From contig CAWGXI010000016.1 in assembly GCA_963826515.1 (NCBI GenBank), forward strand, positions 620,001 through 684,000: a stretch of 64,000 nucleotides of DNA, given 5' to 3'. Positions 44,061 to 51,963 of the stretch are shown piece after piece (position 1 is the stretch's first letter; every line of letters begins with the position of its first letter). The notes under the pieces are model-generated. The model made no database searches. It was not told the DNA's origin and was given only the letters and a program-made list of their open reading frames with translations. The translations under genes were made by a program, and so were the position numbers. The DNA is from DATFVJ01 sp963826515. GTDB taxonomy: Bacteria; Actinomycetota; Actinomycetes; Streptosporangiales; Streptosporangiaceae.

Positions 44061-44483
44061 ATGACCCGGTTAAATAGGGACGAAGGTCCTGAATCGGGCA
44101 GCGAGGGGGTAGTGCATGCCGCGTCCAGAGCAGGAACTCGCTCCGTGCCGCAGCCCGGCGGCGGAAGGCGCACCGCCGGCGGCCCGGCACCGCAGACCGG
44201 GGCTCCCGGCGAGACCACGGAAGCGGCCGAGGGGCTGCTCACGGAGGAACGTGCCAGGATCGGCCGTGAGCTTCACGACCTCGTAATCCGCCGCCTGTTC
44301 ACAGTCAGCCTGAAGCTGGGCGGGGCGCTCGGGATGATCAAGAACGAGGAAGCGGTGCGGCGGGTGGGCGACGCGATCGCCGAACTGGACCAGACCATCA
44401 AGCTCATCAGGACGGTCGTGTTCGCCCTAGAGCACCACCCGCCGCCGAAGAGCTGGCCCACGGCGCAGCCTCCAAGCGGGTAA
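44061..44483 (+). CDS. Orphan HisKA_3 dimerisation-domain protein
   Basis: A 140-residue protein. The first 65 residues are low-complexity (Gly/Ala/Pro/Arg). Residues about 70-130 form a DevS/NarX-type dimerisation and phosphoacceptor helix pair: ERARIGRELHDLVIRRLFTV with the H-box His, then GVALG-like LKLGGALGMI and DAIAELDQTIKLIRTVVFAL. There is no ATPase domain after it and no GAF or membrane sensor before it. It cannot phosphorylate itself, so it may be a truncated kinase or a phosphoacceptor partner. ATG 44061 was chosen; TTG 44022 is longer. Confidence 0.7.
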   Translation: MTRLNRDEGPESGSEGVVHAASRAGTRSVPQPGGGRRTAGGPAPQTGAPGETTEAAEGLLTEERARIGRELHDLVIRRLFTVSLKLGGALGMIKNEEAVRRVGDAIAELDQTIKLIRTVVFALEHHPPPKSWPTAQPPSG

Positions 44484-44589
44484 GGGCCCCCCGGCCTAGC
44501 GCTTAGCCGCGGCGGGCGTCGAACCTCGGCCGCGGCGCGGGTATCGTGCGAAGACAGGTACTGATAGCGGCGTCTGCAGGGAGCTGACC

Positions 44590-45390
44590 GTGGCCAATCA
44601 GCTGGGTGCCGGTACCTCCGGCGGATCCGCCCCGCCTCCCGACCGAGCCGAGGTGGTCCTGGCAGAGGCGCGTAAGGCGCTGTTCGTCATGGTCGGCCTC
44701 ATCGCTGCGATCTGGGTGCTCCAGATAGTGAACTGGTCCAGTCACTACTCGTTCGACACGAGCTACGCGATCATCCCGCGCGACGTACTCCGGCTGCCAG
44801 ATGTCTTCATCGCACCGTTCCTGCACGTCTCCTGGAGCCACATTGAGGCCAACTCGGGCCCCTTGTTCGTCTTCGGCTTCCTCGCCGCATACCGAGGGGT
44901 GTGGAAATTCATAGGCGTGACCGTGCTCATCATCATCACCAGCGGATTGGCCGTCTGGTTGTTCCAGAGCAATGGCGCCACGGTAGGTGCGAGCGGCCTC
45001 GTATTCGGCTACTTCGGCTACGTCGTCGCCCGCGGCCTGATCGACCACAACCTTGTCGACGCCCTGGTCGCCGTCGTGCTCGCGCTGTCTTTCGCCTACC
45101 TGCTGACCGTGGCCATTCCTGGTACCCCCCACGTGAGCTGGATCGACCACCTAGGCGGCCTCGTCGGCGGCGTTGCAGGAGGCTGGCTCTTCCGCAGCAG
45201 GGGGGGCAAGGCGGCGCGGGGGCCGAACAGTGACGCAGGCAAGGGAACCGGCAAAGGGAAAGGCCCGGGTCCGCGCAGCGGTGCTGGGACTGGTAAACCT
45301 GGCAGCGGCGGAGGCACCCGCGCGCTACCTGTTGCAGCGGACAATCCACGCGCGGACCTGCATAGGGAACTCGGCGAACTGGGCCTCTAG
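44590..45390 (+). CDS. Rhomboid family intramembrane serine protease
   Basis: A 266-residue membrane protease. About six membrane segments span residues 30-200. HVSWSHIEANS (His84, Asn88) is the oxyanion region, TVGASGLVFGY holds the nucleophile Ser135, and WIDHLGGLVGG the catalytic His187. The carboxyl 65 residues are a Gly/Lys/Pro-rich cytoplasmic tail. The GTG start follows GGGAGCTGACC. The catalytic dyad is intact. Substrates unknown. A MITE-like element begins five bases after the stop. Confidence 0.9.
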   Translation: MANQLGAGTSGGSAPPPDRAEVVLAEARKALFVMVGLIAAIWVLQIVNWSSHYSFDTSYAIIPRDVLRLPDVFIAPFLHVSWSHIEANSGPLFVFGFLAAYRGVWKFIGVTVLIIITSGLAVWLFQSNGATVGASGLVFGYFGYVVARGLIDHNLVDALVAVVLALSFAYLLTVAIPGTPHVSWIDHLGGLVGGVAGGWLFRSRGGKAARGPNSDAGKGTGKGKGPGPRSGAGTGKPGSGGGTRALPVAADNPRADLHRELGELGL

Positions 45391-45394
45391 GGAG

Positions 45395-45562
45395 TGTCTC
45401 GTAGATCTCGGTGGATGCGGGCGGTGATCCAGGCGGCGATCAGCAAAGCGCTGCTTGTCTCGAGGAGCCGATAGCAGGGACTATCGGCGGCGACGACAGT
45501 GCCGTCCGGCACCCGGGTCGTCCTTGGGGTACCGATCCGGGCCGCCAAAGATCCGCGAGACA
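45395..45562. mobile_element. MITE-like element, copy 1
   Basis: A 168-bp sequence bounded by inverted ends: TGTCTCGTAGATCT on the left (45395-45408) and, read from the right, TGTCTCGCGGATCT (45549-45562). The interior (GTGGATGCGGG, then GATCCAGGCGGCGATC and AGTGCCGTCC) matches the element at 61690-61858 closely. No transposase is encoded. It resembles a non-autonomous derivative of an IS with IS5-like ends. It sits between the rhomboid stop and the Dabb-protein start. Confidence 0.75.
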
Positions 45563-45598
45563 TGCCCGCTACGACCTGGCGAACGGAAGGGAGCGTTA

Positions 45599-45904
45599 AT
45601 GTTCCGTCACGTGGTGCTGTTCACCTGGAAGCCAGAAGCGACGCCGGAGCAGCGGCAGCTGGTTCCGGCCGAGCTGCGCAAGCTACCTGAACTGATCGCC
45701 GAATTCCGCGGATACGACGTGGGCCCGGACGCCGGCGTCAACGAGGGGAACTACGACTTCGCGGTCGTCGCCGACTTCGACGACCGCGCCGGTTATCTCG
45801 CCTACCGGGATCACCCAGCCCACCGCGCGGTCGTCGAAAAGTACATCACACCCATCGTCAGCACCCGCGCCGCGGTCCAATACCGGACCGGCGCGGGCCC
45901 ATGA
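45599..45904 (+). CDS. Dabb (stress-responsive A/B barrel) domain protein
   Basis: A 101-residue protein. MFRHVVLFTWKPEATPEQRQ, then GYDVGPDAGVNEGNYDFAVV and FDDRAGYLAYRDHPAHRAVV are the Dabb family pattern, including the closing HxxxxxxY-type segment. ATG 45599 has GAAGGGAG upstream. The ribosome site lies just beyond the MITE-like element, so the element may have altered its promoter. Small dimeric proteins of this fold have varied or unknown roles. Confidence 0.92.
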   Translation: MFRHVVLFTWKPEATPEQRQLVPAELRKLPELIAEFRGYDVGPDAGVNEGNYDFAVVADFDDRAGYLAYRDHPAHRAVVEKYITPIVSTRAAVQYRTGAGP

Positions 45905-45962
45905 TCACGCAGCGCGGCATGGCGTCCGCCGCGCGCGGCCGCGGGGGTGCCTGGCACCGCCG

Positions 45963-47936
45963 TCAGAACGCGTCTTCCGCCAGTTCCATGAGGTCGAGCG
46001 TGGTCTCCTCGGTGATCTGCCGTTCGGTGGCCAGCCGAGGCAGCACGGTGGCGGCGAAGAATCGGGCGGCGGCGATTTTGCCTTCGTAGAAGGCGCGGTC
46101 GGCTGCCGTTCCCGTAGTACCCGCGGTGGCGCCGGCCACGTTTGAGCTGGCCGCGGCTGAGCTGGCCGCGGCTGAGCTGGCCGCGGCTGAGCTGGCCGCG
46201 GCTGAGCAGTCCGGCTCTGGATCGAGTCCAACCCCGTCAAGGCGGGCAAGCGCGATCTCCGCCTGACGCGCGAGCAGCCAGCCGATCAGCAGGTCGCCAA
46301 GTGCCATCAGCAGGCGGGTGGCGTTGAGGCCGACCCGGTAAATCTCGGGCGGCCGCTCAAGCGAGGCGGCGAGGAAGCCGCCCATCGCCTTCACCATCGC
46401 CTCGACATCGCCTGTGGCGCGGGCGAGGGCTGCACGCTCGGCTTTCAAGCGCCCGTTGCCGGCCTCGCCAGCAGCGAACTCCTTGATCTGGCCGAGGAGG
46501 TAGCCGAGCGTGTCGCCACCGTCACGAACGATCTTGCGGAAGTACAGGTCCATGGCCTGGATCGCCGTGGTGCCCTCGTAAAGGCTGTCGATCTTCGCGT
46601 CCCTGATGTACTGCTCGATCGGGTAGTCCTGCAGAAAGCCGGATCCACCAAGAGTCTGCAGGGCGACAGTCAGCATCTCGTAGGATCGCTCGGATCCGAC
46701 GCCCTTAACGATCGGCAGCAGCAGTTCATTCAGCCTCGCGGAACGCTCGTCAGCGGGTTCGGAGGCGCCGTGGGAGCTGCCCTCGCCCTGGCGCAAAGCG
46801 GCGGCCTGCGCCGTGTCCTGGAAGGTCGCCGTGTAAAGGACCAGCGCACGCAGGCCCTCTGAATACGCCTTCTGCAGCATGAGCATGCGGCGCACGTCCG
46901 GATGATGGGTGATCGTCACCCGGGCCGCGGTCTTGTCGGTCAACCGGGCAAGGTCCGCGCCCTGCACCCTCTTCTTTGCGTACTCAAGCGCGTTCAGGTA
47001 GCCGGTGGACAGCGCGGCGATCGCCTTGGTTCCGACCATCATGCGGGCGTACTCGATGACCTTGAACATCTGCCTGATGCCGTCGTGCACCCCGCCCACC
47101 AGGGTGCCGACCGCCGGGTGACCAGCGCCAAATGTGAGTTCGCACGTGGCGGATGCCTTCAGCCCCATCTTGCGCTCGACATTCGTGGCGTAGACGCCGT
47201 TACGGCCGGCAAGCGAACCGTCCGGGCGCACAAGGAACTTCGGGACGAGGAAGAGCGACAGGCCCTTGGTGCCCGGGCCGTGTCCCTCGGGGCGCGCGAG
47301 CACCAGATGGAAGATATTCTCGGTCAGATCGTGCTCGGCGCTGGTGATGAAGCGCTTGACGCCCTCAATGTGCCAGGTTCCGTCCGGCTGCTCGATGGCC
47401 GTGGTGCGACCCGCCCCCACGTCAGATCCGGCGTCCGGCTCGGTCAGCACCATCGTCGCGCCCCAGCGGTGCTTGATCGCAAGTTCCGCGAAACGCTTCT
47501 GCTCTTCGGTGCCGAGTTCCCAGAGCACCGAGGCGAATAGCGGGCCGCCCGAGTACATCCAGACCGCTGGATTCGCGCCCATGACAAGTTCCGCGACCGC
47601 CCAGCCAAGTGAGCGCGGCACGCCGCTGCCGCCGAGCTCGACCGGCAGATCCAGCAGGTACCACTCGGCGTCCATGAAGGTGCGGAACGATCGCTTGATC
47701 GCTTCTGGCATCGTCACGTAGCCGGTGACCTGATCGAATACCGGGGGGTGGCGGTCACCTTCGGCGAAGGAGTCGGCTAGCGGGCCCGTGGCGAGCCTGT
47801 TCACCTCATGCAGGATCTGCTTTGCTGTCTCTTCATCAAGCTCTGGGAACGGGTCCGCGCCGAGGATTTCCTGACGGCGAAAGACCTCGAATAGGTTGAA
47901 CTCGATGTCGCGGAGGTTGCTCTTGTAATGCCCCAT
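45963..47936 (-). CDS. Acyl-CoA dehydrogenase, FadE5-like
   Basis: A 657-residue flavin-dependent acyl-CoA dehydrogenase of the long form with AcylCoA_DH_N (MGHYKSNLRDIEFNLFEVF) and a carboxyl extension. Other motifs are MVLTEPDAGSDVGAG (FAD/substrate loop), ITSAEHDLTENIFHLVLARP and the catalytic Glu in DSLYEGTTAIQAMDLYFRK. It oxidises long-chain acyl-CoA in beta-oxidation. Near the end are four tandem SAAAS units from a 15-bp repeat, extra to the family. It stands alone, convergent with the Dabb gene. Length is otherwise normal. Confidence 0.93.
   Translation of the reverse strand: MGHYKSNLRDIEFNLFEVFRRQEILGADPFPELDEETAKQILHEVNRLATGPLADSFAEGDRHPPVFDQVTGYVTMPEAIKRSFRTFMDAEWYLLDLPVELGGSGVPRSLGWAVAELVMGANPAVWMYSGGPLFASVLWELGTEEQKRFAELAIKHRWGATMVLTEPDAGSDVGAGRTTAIEQPDGTWHIEGVKRFITSAEHDLTENIFHLVLARPEGHGPGTKGLSLFLVPKFLVRPDGSLAGRNGVYATNVERKMGLKASATCELTFGAGHPAVGTLVGGVHDGIRQMFKVIEYARMMVGTKAIAALSTGYLNALEYAKKRVQGADLARLTDKTAARVTITHHPDVRRMLMLQKAYSEGLRALVLYTATFQDTAQAAALRQGEGSSHGASEPADERSARLNELLLPIVKGVGSERSYEMLTVALQTLGGSGFLQDYPIEQYIRDAKIDSLYEGTTAIQAMDLYFRKIVRDGGDTLGYLLGQIKEFAAGEAGNGRLKAERAALARATGDVEAMVKAMGGFLAASLERPPEIYRVGLNATRLLMALGDLLIGWLLARQAEIALARLDGVGLDPEPDCSAAASSAAASSAAASSAAASSNVAGATAGTTGTAADRAFYEGKIAAARFFAATVLPRLATERQITEETTLDLMELAEDAF
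46144..46203. repeat. In-frame 15-bp tandem repeat in the acyl-CoA dehydrogenase
   Basis: Four perfect copies of GAGCTGGCCGCGGCT (46144-46158, 46159-46173, 46174-46188, 46189-46203). On the minus strand they encode SAAAS four times in a carboxyl linker. Because the unit is a multiple of three, copy-number change would keep the frame. Confidence 0.9.
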
Positions 47937-48064
47937 GAAGTGCGTCTCCGACGTCCGGCGGATACCCTACCAGTGAGTAACAAGTCCTATGTTACCAGGT
48001 AGTAACCGAATTTGGGGGCGCGATCCTGTTTGATTCTCGTCCCGGCCCCCGCGTGGCACAGAGC

Positions 48065-48224
48065 ACAGCGGCAACTCAGGCTTCGCGCGGCACGCAGGCT
48101 CCTGGCCGGCGGCCACCGGGCCGCGAGTGTCGCAGCCGACGTGGGCTTCGCGGGCCAGGCTCACCTGACCCGCTGGTTCGGCCGCTATTACGGGATCACG
48201 CCGGACGCCTTCCGCCGCGCATAG
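48065..48224 (+). pseudogene. AraC-family regulator, carboxyl-terminal remnant
   Basis: About 53 codons: LRLRAARRLLAGGHRAASVA, then ADVGFAGQAHLTRWFGRYYG and ITPDAFRRA to a TAG. This is the second HTH of an AraC/XylS regulator. The first HTH and sensor domain are missing and no start belongs to it. It lies between two acyl-CoA dehydrogenase genes. A leftover of a lost regulator. Confidence 0.7.
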
Positions 48225-48441
48225 AACCCAAATCCGGCGTCTAGCACGCCATGATCTTGGTGATCGGCGCCGCCGGGTGGCCACCAGCTGTCAGAGCTGA
48301 GTGAAGCTGTCAGACGTGCGGTGAATGAGACGGCAGGGCAGGCTGCGGTCCGATCCTCGGAGCAACGCGACATTCCGGGAAACCGAATCTCGTTCTAAAG
48401 TGTTCGGCGGAGCGGAAGTCGGATCCGAGTGATCGAGGTGG

Positions 48442-50739
48442 ATGATGGCCCTGGGCCTGACAGAAGAACATCGGGCGCTTGCCGGAGCCGTCAGCGGCTG
48501 GGCCGGGCGGCACTGCCCGCCTGAGGTCCGCAGGGCCGCCGCGGACGGCGCGGACAGCGGGGCCGCGCACTACCGTGCGTCGCTCGGGCCGAGCCTGGCC
48601 GGGCAAGGCGCGCTCGGCCTGCACGTTCCTGCCGATCACGGGGGCCAGGGGTTCGGCCTGCCCGAGCTCGCCGTCGCACTGGAAGAACTGGGCCGTGCCC
48701 TCCTTCCAGGCGCCTTCCTGCCCACCGTGCTGGCCAGCGCCGCGCTCACCGCCGCGGACGCGCCTGGCAAGCTGCTTGCCGGCCTCGCCGACGGGTCGCG
48801 TAACGGCGCGGTCGCGCTCGCCGCGGGGCTTACGGGCGGTCCGGACGGACGCGGCGGACTGATCATCGACGGCTCCTGCTGGCCCGTACTCGGCGGATCC
48901 ACGGCCGACCTGCTGATCCTGCCGGTACGAACCGATGAGGGCGAAGTATGGGTGGCGGCCGACACCACTGCCTTCGATATCAGCGAGCTTGACAGCCTCG
49001 ACCTCACCCGGCCGGTGGCCAGGGTCGCCGCCTGGGGCGTGAGCGTGCCCGCCGACCGGATACTCGGCGGCACCAACCGGACCACGGTCACGAGTCTCGC
49101 GGCAACCTTGTTCGGCGCCGAGGCGTGCGGCATCGCCGGCTGGTCGGTGCACGCCGCCGCTGAGTACGCGAAGATGCGCACGCAGTTCGGCCGCCCGATC
49201 GGCCAGTTCCAGGCGGTCAAGCACCGGTGCGCGAGGATCCTCACCGCGGCGGAGCAGGCCGCGGCAGCCGTTTGGGATGCCGCCCGTGCACACTGTGACG
49301 AGGGAGCGTCGGCCGCGCAGCGGGAACTTGCGGCGAGCGCCGCGGCCGTCATCGCACTCGACGCCGCGGTGTCGTGCGCGCACGACACTATCCAGGTGCT
49401 CGGCGGAATCGGGTACACGTGGGAGCACGACGCGCACCTCTACTACCGGCGTGCGCTCTCGCTGCGGGCGCTGCTCGGGCCCGCCGGGGCGTGGGCGGAA
49501 CGAGTAGCGGGACTTGCGCTCGGCGGCACCCGCCGGATACTTGAGGTCGACCTGCCAGCCGGCGCGCGTGACCTACGCGGCCGGATCCGCGCGGACCTGC
49601 GCGCGATAGCCGAAAGCGAGCCTGCGGAGCAAACCCATCTGCTCGCATCGGGTGGCTGGGTCATGCCGCATCTGCCCCGCCCGTGGGGGCGGGACGCCAC
49701 GCCACTCGAGCAGGTGGTCATAGCCGAGGAACTTAAGGCGGCGCGGCTGCGCCTGCCGGGGCTATTCATCGCCGGGTGGGTGATACCGGCGCTGGTCCGG
49801 TACGGCACGCGCGCGCAGCGGGAACGTTTCCTGCCACCAACCCTTCGCGGCGAGCTCAGCTGGTGCCAGCTGTTCAGCGAGCCCGGCGCCGGCTCGGATC
49901 TGGCGGGCCTGTCGACCCGGGCGGAACGCGCCGAAGGGGGCTGGCGGATCAGCGGCCAGAAGATCTGGACGTCGCTGGCCAGGCAGGCGCACTGGGCGAT
50001 CTGCATCGCGCGCACCGATCCAGCTGTGGCCAGGCACGGCGGCATCTCGTATTTCCTCTTGGACATGACGTCACCAGGCGTCGAGGTCCGTCCGCTGCGG
50101 GAAATCACCGGCGATTCGATCTTCAATCAGGTCTTCCTCGACGAGGTGTTCGTACCAGATGAGTGCGTTGTCGGCGAGGTGAACGGCGGCTGGAAGGTTG
50201 CGCGGACGACGCTCGCGAACGAGCGGGTCGCGCTCTCCGCCAGCTGGGGCTACGGGTCCGGGGTCACGGAACTGCTCGGCTTCGCGGCCAACCGAGGCTC
50301 GGGCATGGCGCCATTGCGGTCCGCCGACCTCGAGCAACTCGGCCGTTTCGTCTGCGAGGGCCACGCGCTCGATCTGCTTGGCCTGCGCATCACCCTCAAG
50401 CAGCTGTCAGGCACGGAGCCTGGAGCGACCTCGAGCGTGCGCAAGTTGCTCGGCATGCAGCATGCGCAGCGGATCGCCGACTTCTGCCTGGCGGCGCTTG
50501 GCCCGGAGGGCACACTCGGCGCGGACCAGCCCGGCACCGCGTGGCGGCCGGACGGCGCGCCGGACTTCAGCGGGCCTGCCGCTGGCGCGTACTGGTCCCG
50601 CCAGGTCCTGTTCACCCAGGCACTCACGATCGGCGGCGGCACCACCGACATCCAGCTCAACATCATCGCGGAGCGGCTTCTCGGGCTGCCACGTGACCCG
50701 GAACCGGCCAGCGGTCCGTACGGTACGGCTACGTCGTAG
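48442..50739 (+). CDS. Double-domain acyl-CoA dehydrogenase (FadE34-like)
   Basis: A 765-residue protein with two acyl-CoA dehydrogenase modules in one chain. Module 1 (about 1-375) has AEYAKMRTQFGRPIGQFQAV and IQVLGGIGYTWEHDAHLYYR, whose WEH Glu is the expected base. Module 2 (about 390-750) has QLFSEPGAGSDLAGLSTRAE and LTIGGGTTDIQLNIIAERLL, with Gly where the base would be in EGT-type enzymes. Such fused pairs in actinobacteria act on steroid or bulky acyl-CoA side chains. ATG 48442 or 48445. Preceded by GATCGAGGTGG. Confidence 0.9.
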   Translation: MMALGLTEEHRALAGAVSGWAGRHCPPEVRRAAADGADSGAAHYRASLGPSLAGQGALGLHVPADHGGQGFGLPELAVALEELGRALLPGAFLPTVLASAALTAADAPGKLLAGLADGSRNGAVALAAGLTGGPDGRGGLIIDGSCWPVLGGSTADLLILPVRTDEGEVWVAADTTAFDISELDSLDLTRPVARVAAWGVSVPADRILGGTNRTTVTSLAATLFGAEACGIAGWSVHAAAEYAKMRTQFGRPIGQFQAVKHRCARILTAAEQAAAAVWDAARAHCDEGASAAQRELAASAAAVIALDAAVSCAHDTIQVLGGIGYTWEHDAHLYYRRALSLRALLGPAGAWAERVAGLALGGTRRILEVDLPAGARDLRGRIRADLRAIAESEPAEQTHLLASGGWVMPHLPRPWGRDATPLEQVVIAEELKAARLRLPGLFIAGWVIPALVRYGTRAQRERFLPPTLRGELSWCQLFSEPGAGSDLAGLSTRAERAEGGWRISGQKIWTSLARQAHWAICIARTDPAVARHGGISYFLLDMTSPGVEVRPLREITGDSIFNQVFLDEVFVPDECVVGEVNGGWKVARTTLANERVALSASWGYGSGVTELLGFAANRGSGMAPLRSADLEQLGRFVCEGHALDLLGLRITLKQLSGTEPGATSSVRKLLGMQHAQRIADFCLAALGPEGTLGADQPGTAWRPDGAPDFSGPAAGAYWSRQVLFTQALTIGGGTTDIQLNIIAERLLGLPRDPEPASGPYGTATS

Positions 50740-50799
50740 CCAACGGGTCGCGGGCGTCGTCCACCAGGTTCCAGGACGGCGCCGGGTTTCCCGGATTCG

Positions 50800-51738
50800 T
50801 CATGGCCCGCCGCTGCCGGCGCCTGCCGCGCCGGGCCTGGACTGTTCGTGCCGGTCGCTGTGCAGCGACGGAGCCTCTGGCTCGCCGACCACGACGAGCC
50901 GTCCGTCCGATGCCGTCAGAACCTCGACCGGAGTGCCAAACAGGCTGGTCAGAGTCCTTGTTGTGATCACCTCGGCGGGGGTTCCCGACGCCGCGGCGCC
51001 GCCAAGCGCTATGTAGAGCACCCGGTCCACGTAAGGCAGGATCGGGTTCACGTCATGCGCAACCATGACCACCGCCACCGACTCCTCCTTGCAGATCCGC
51101 GAGACGAGCGCCGCAACCGCGACCTGGTTCGGCAGGTCGAGACTGTCGAGCGGCTCGTCGAGCAGCAGCAGCGCCGGGCGCTGGACGAGCGCCTGGGCGA
51201 TCAGCAGCCGCTGCTGCTCCCCACCTGACAACTCGCCGATCGGGCGGCTGGCGTACGCGGAGGCACCAACCAGTTCGGTCACCTCCTCGACCCGCTGGTG
51301 CGCCGCGCGCTGCCGCCGTGAGCGGCGCGGGCCAAAGCCGGGCAGCGGGACGCCCCAGCGGTGGCCGTCGAGCCCGAGCCTTACGATGTCCGTGCCCCTG
51401 ATGCGCACACTGCTGTCGAAGCTGCGCCGCTGCGGCAGGTAACCGATGAGATGATTGGCCCGTCCAGGGCTGCCGCCAAACACGCGGACGGTGCCACCCG
51501 AGGGCGGCGCGACGCCGAGCAGGATCTTGACGAGCGTGGACTTGCCGGCGCCATTGGGCCCTAGTACCGCCAGAAATTCCCCCTGGCGCAGGCTCAAGTT
51601 CACCCCGGACCACAGCTGTGCCCCGCCCGCCCGTGCCGCGGCTCCGGCCAGTTCGATCACCGGAGCCTGCCCTGCCCAATCGGCCGCGGCGCGCACCCGG
51701 GCCGGCCCCGGCGCGCGCGGGCCAGCCGTGTCGCTCAC
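50800..51738 (-). CDS. Metal-type ABC transporter ATP-binding protein
   Basis: A 312-residue ATPase of the zinc/manganese importer class. Walker A GPNGAGKST (60-67), Q-loop LPQRR, signature LSGGEQQRLLIAQALV, and Walker B LLLLDEPLDSLDLPNQV are present, then the H-loop in MVAHDVNPILPYVDRVLYIA. GTG 51738 overlaps the stop of an upstream open frame (GTGA). No permease follows: the downstream gene is the acyl-CoA dehydrogenase on the other strand. The ATPase must use a permease encoded elsewhere or be a leftover. Confidence 0.9.
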   Translation of the reverse strand: MSDTAGPRAPGPARVRAAADWAGQAPVIELAGAAARAGGAQLWSGVNLSLRQGEFLAVLGPNGAGKSTLVKILLGVAPPSGGTVRVFGGSPGRANHLIGYLPQRRSFDSSVRIRGTDIVRLGLDGHRWGVPLPGFGPRRSRRQRAAHQRVEEVTELVGASAYASRPIGELSGGEQQRLLIAQALVQRPALLLLDEPLDSLDLPNQVAVAALVSRICKEESVAVVMVAHDVNPILPYVDRVLYIALGGAAASGTPAEVITTRTLTSLFGTPVEVLTASDGRLVVVGEPEAPSLHSDRHEQSRPGAAGAGSGGP

Positions 51739-51900
51739 CTCGCCTCGTTCGTGCCTTCGTACCTGGACCTAATCTGGCTGATCAACGAATTGTACGTACC
51801 CAGGCCAACGTTCCCGGACTGCCGTTCAGGCTGCTTGAAGTAAGAGCGCCCCACCGGGTCCAGCCAACGGGCAGATCCCCACGCAACGCAAGTCTGCCAC
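51735..51900 (-). pseudogene. Possible carboxyl tail of a lost binding protein
   Basis: An open frame ending DPVGRSYFKQPERQSGNVGL, then GTYNSLISQIRSRYEGTNEA and a TGA that overlaps the ATPase start. The four-base overlap suggests this was the gene before the ATPase, where importer operons carry the solute-binding protein. No start or signal peptide is found upstream and the family is not securely recognised, so the call is tentative. Confidence 0.35.
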
Positions 51901-51963
51901 GGGCGGTGCTTCACGGCCTGAGGCCTGCCCGACCGGTAATCTGACCGCAGACAGGGGGTGTCG

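Noticed and set aside
45395..45562. Small protein encoded within the MITE-like element
   Set aside because: The two copies do not preserve a common start and stop in any frame; inverted ends explain the conservation.
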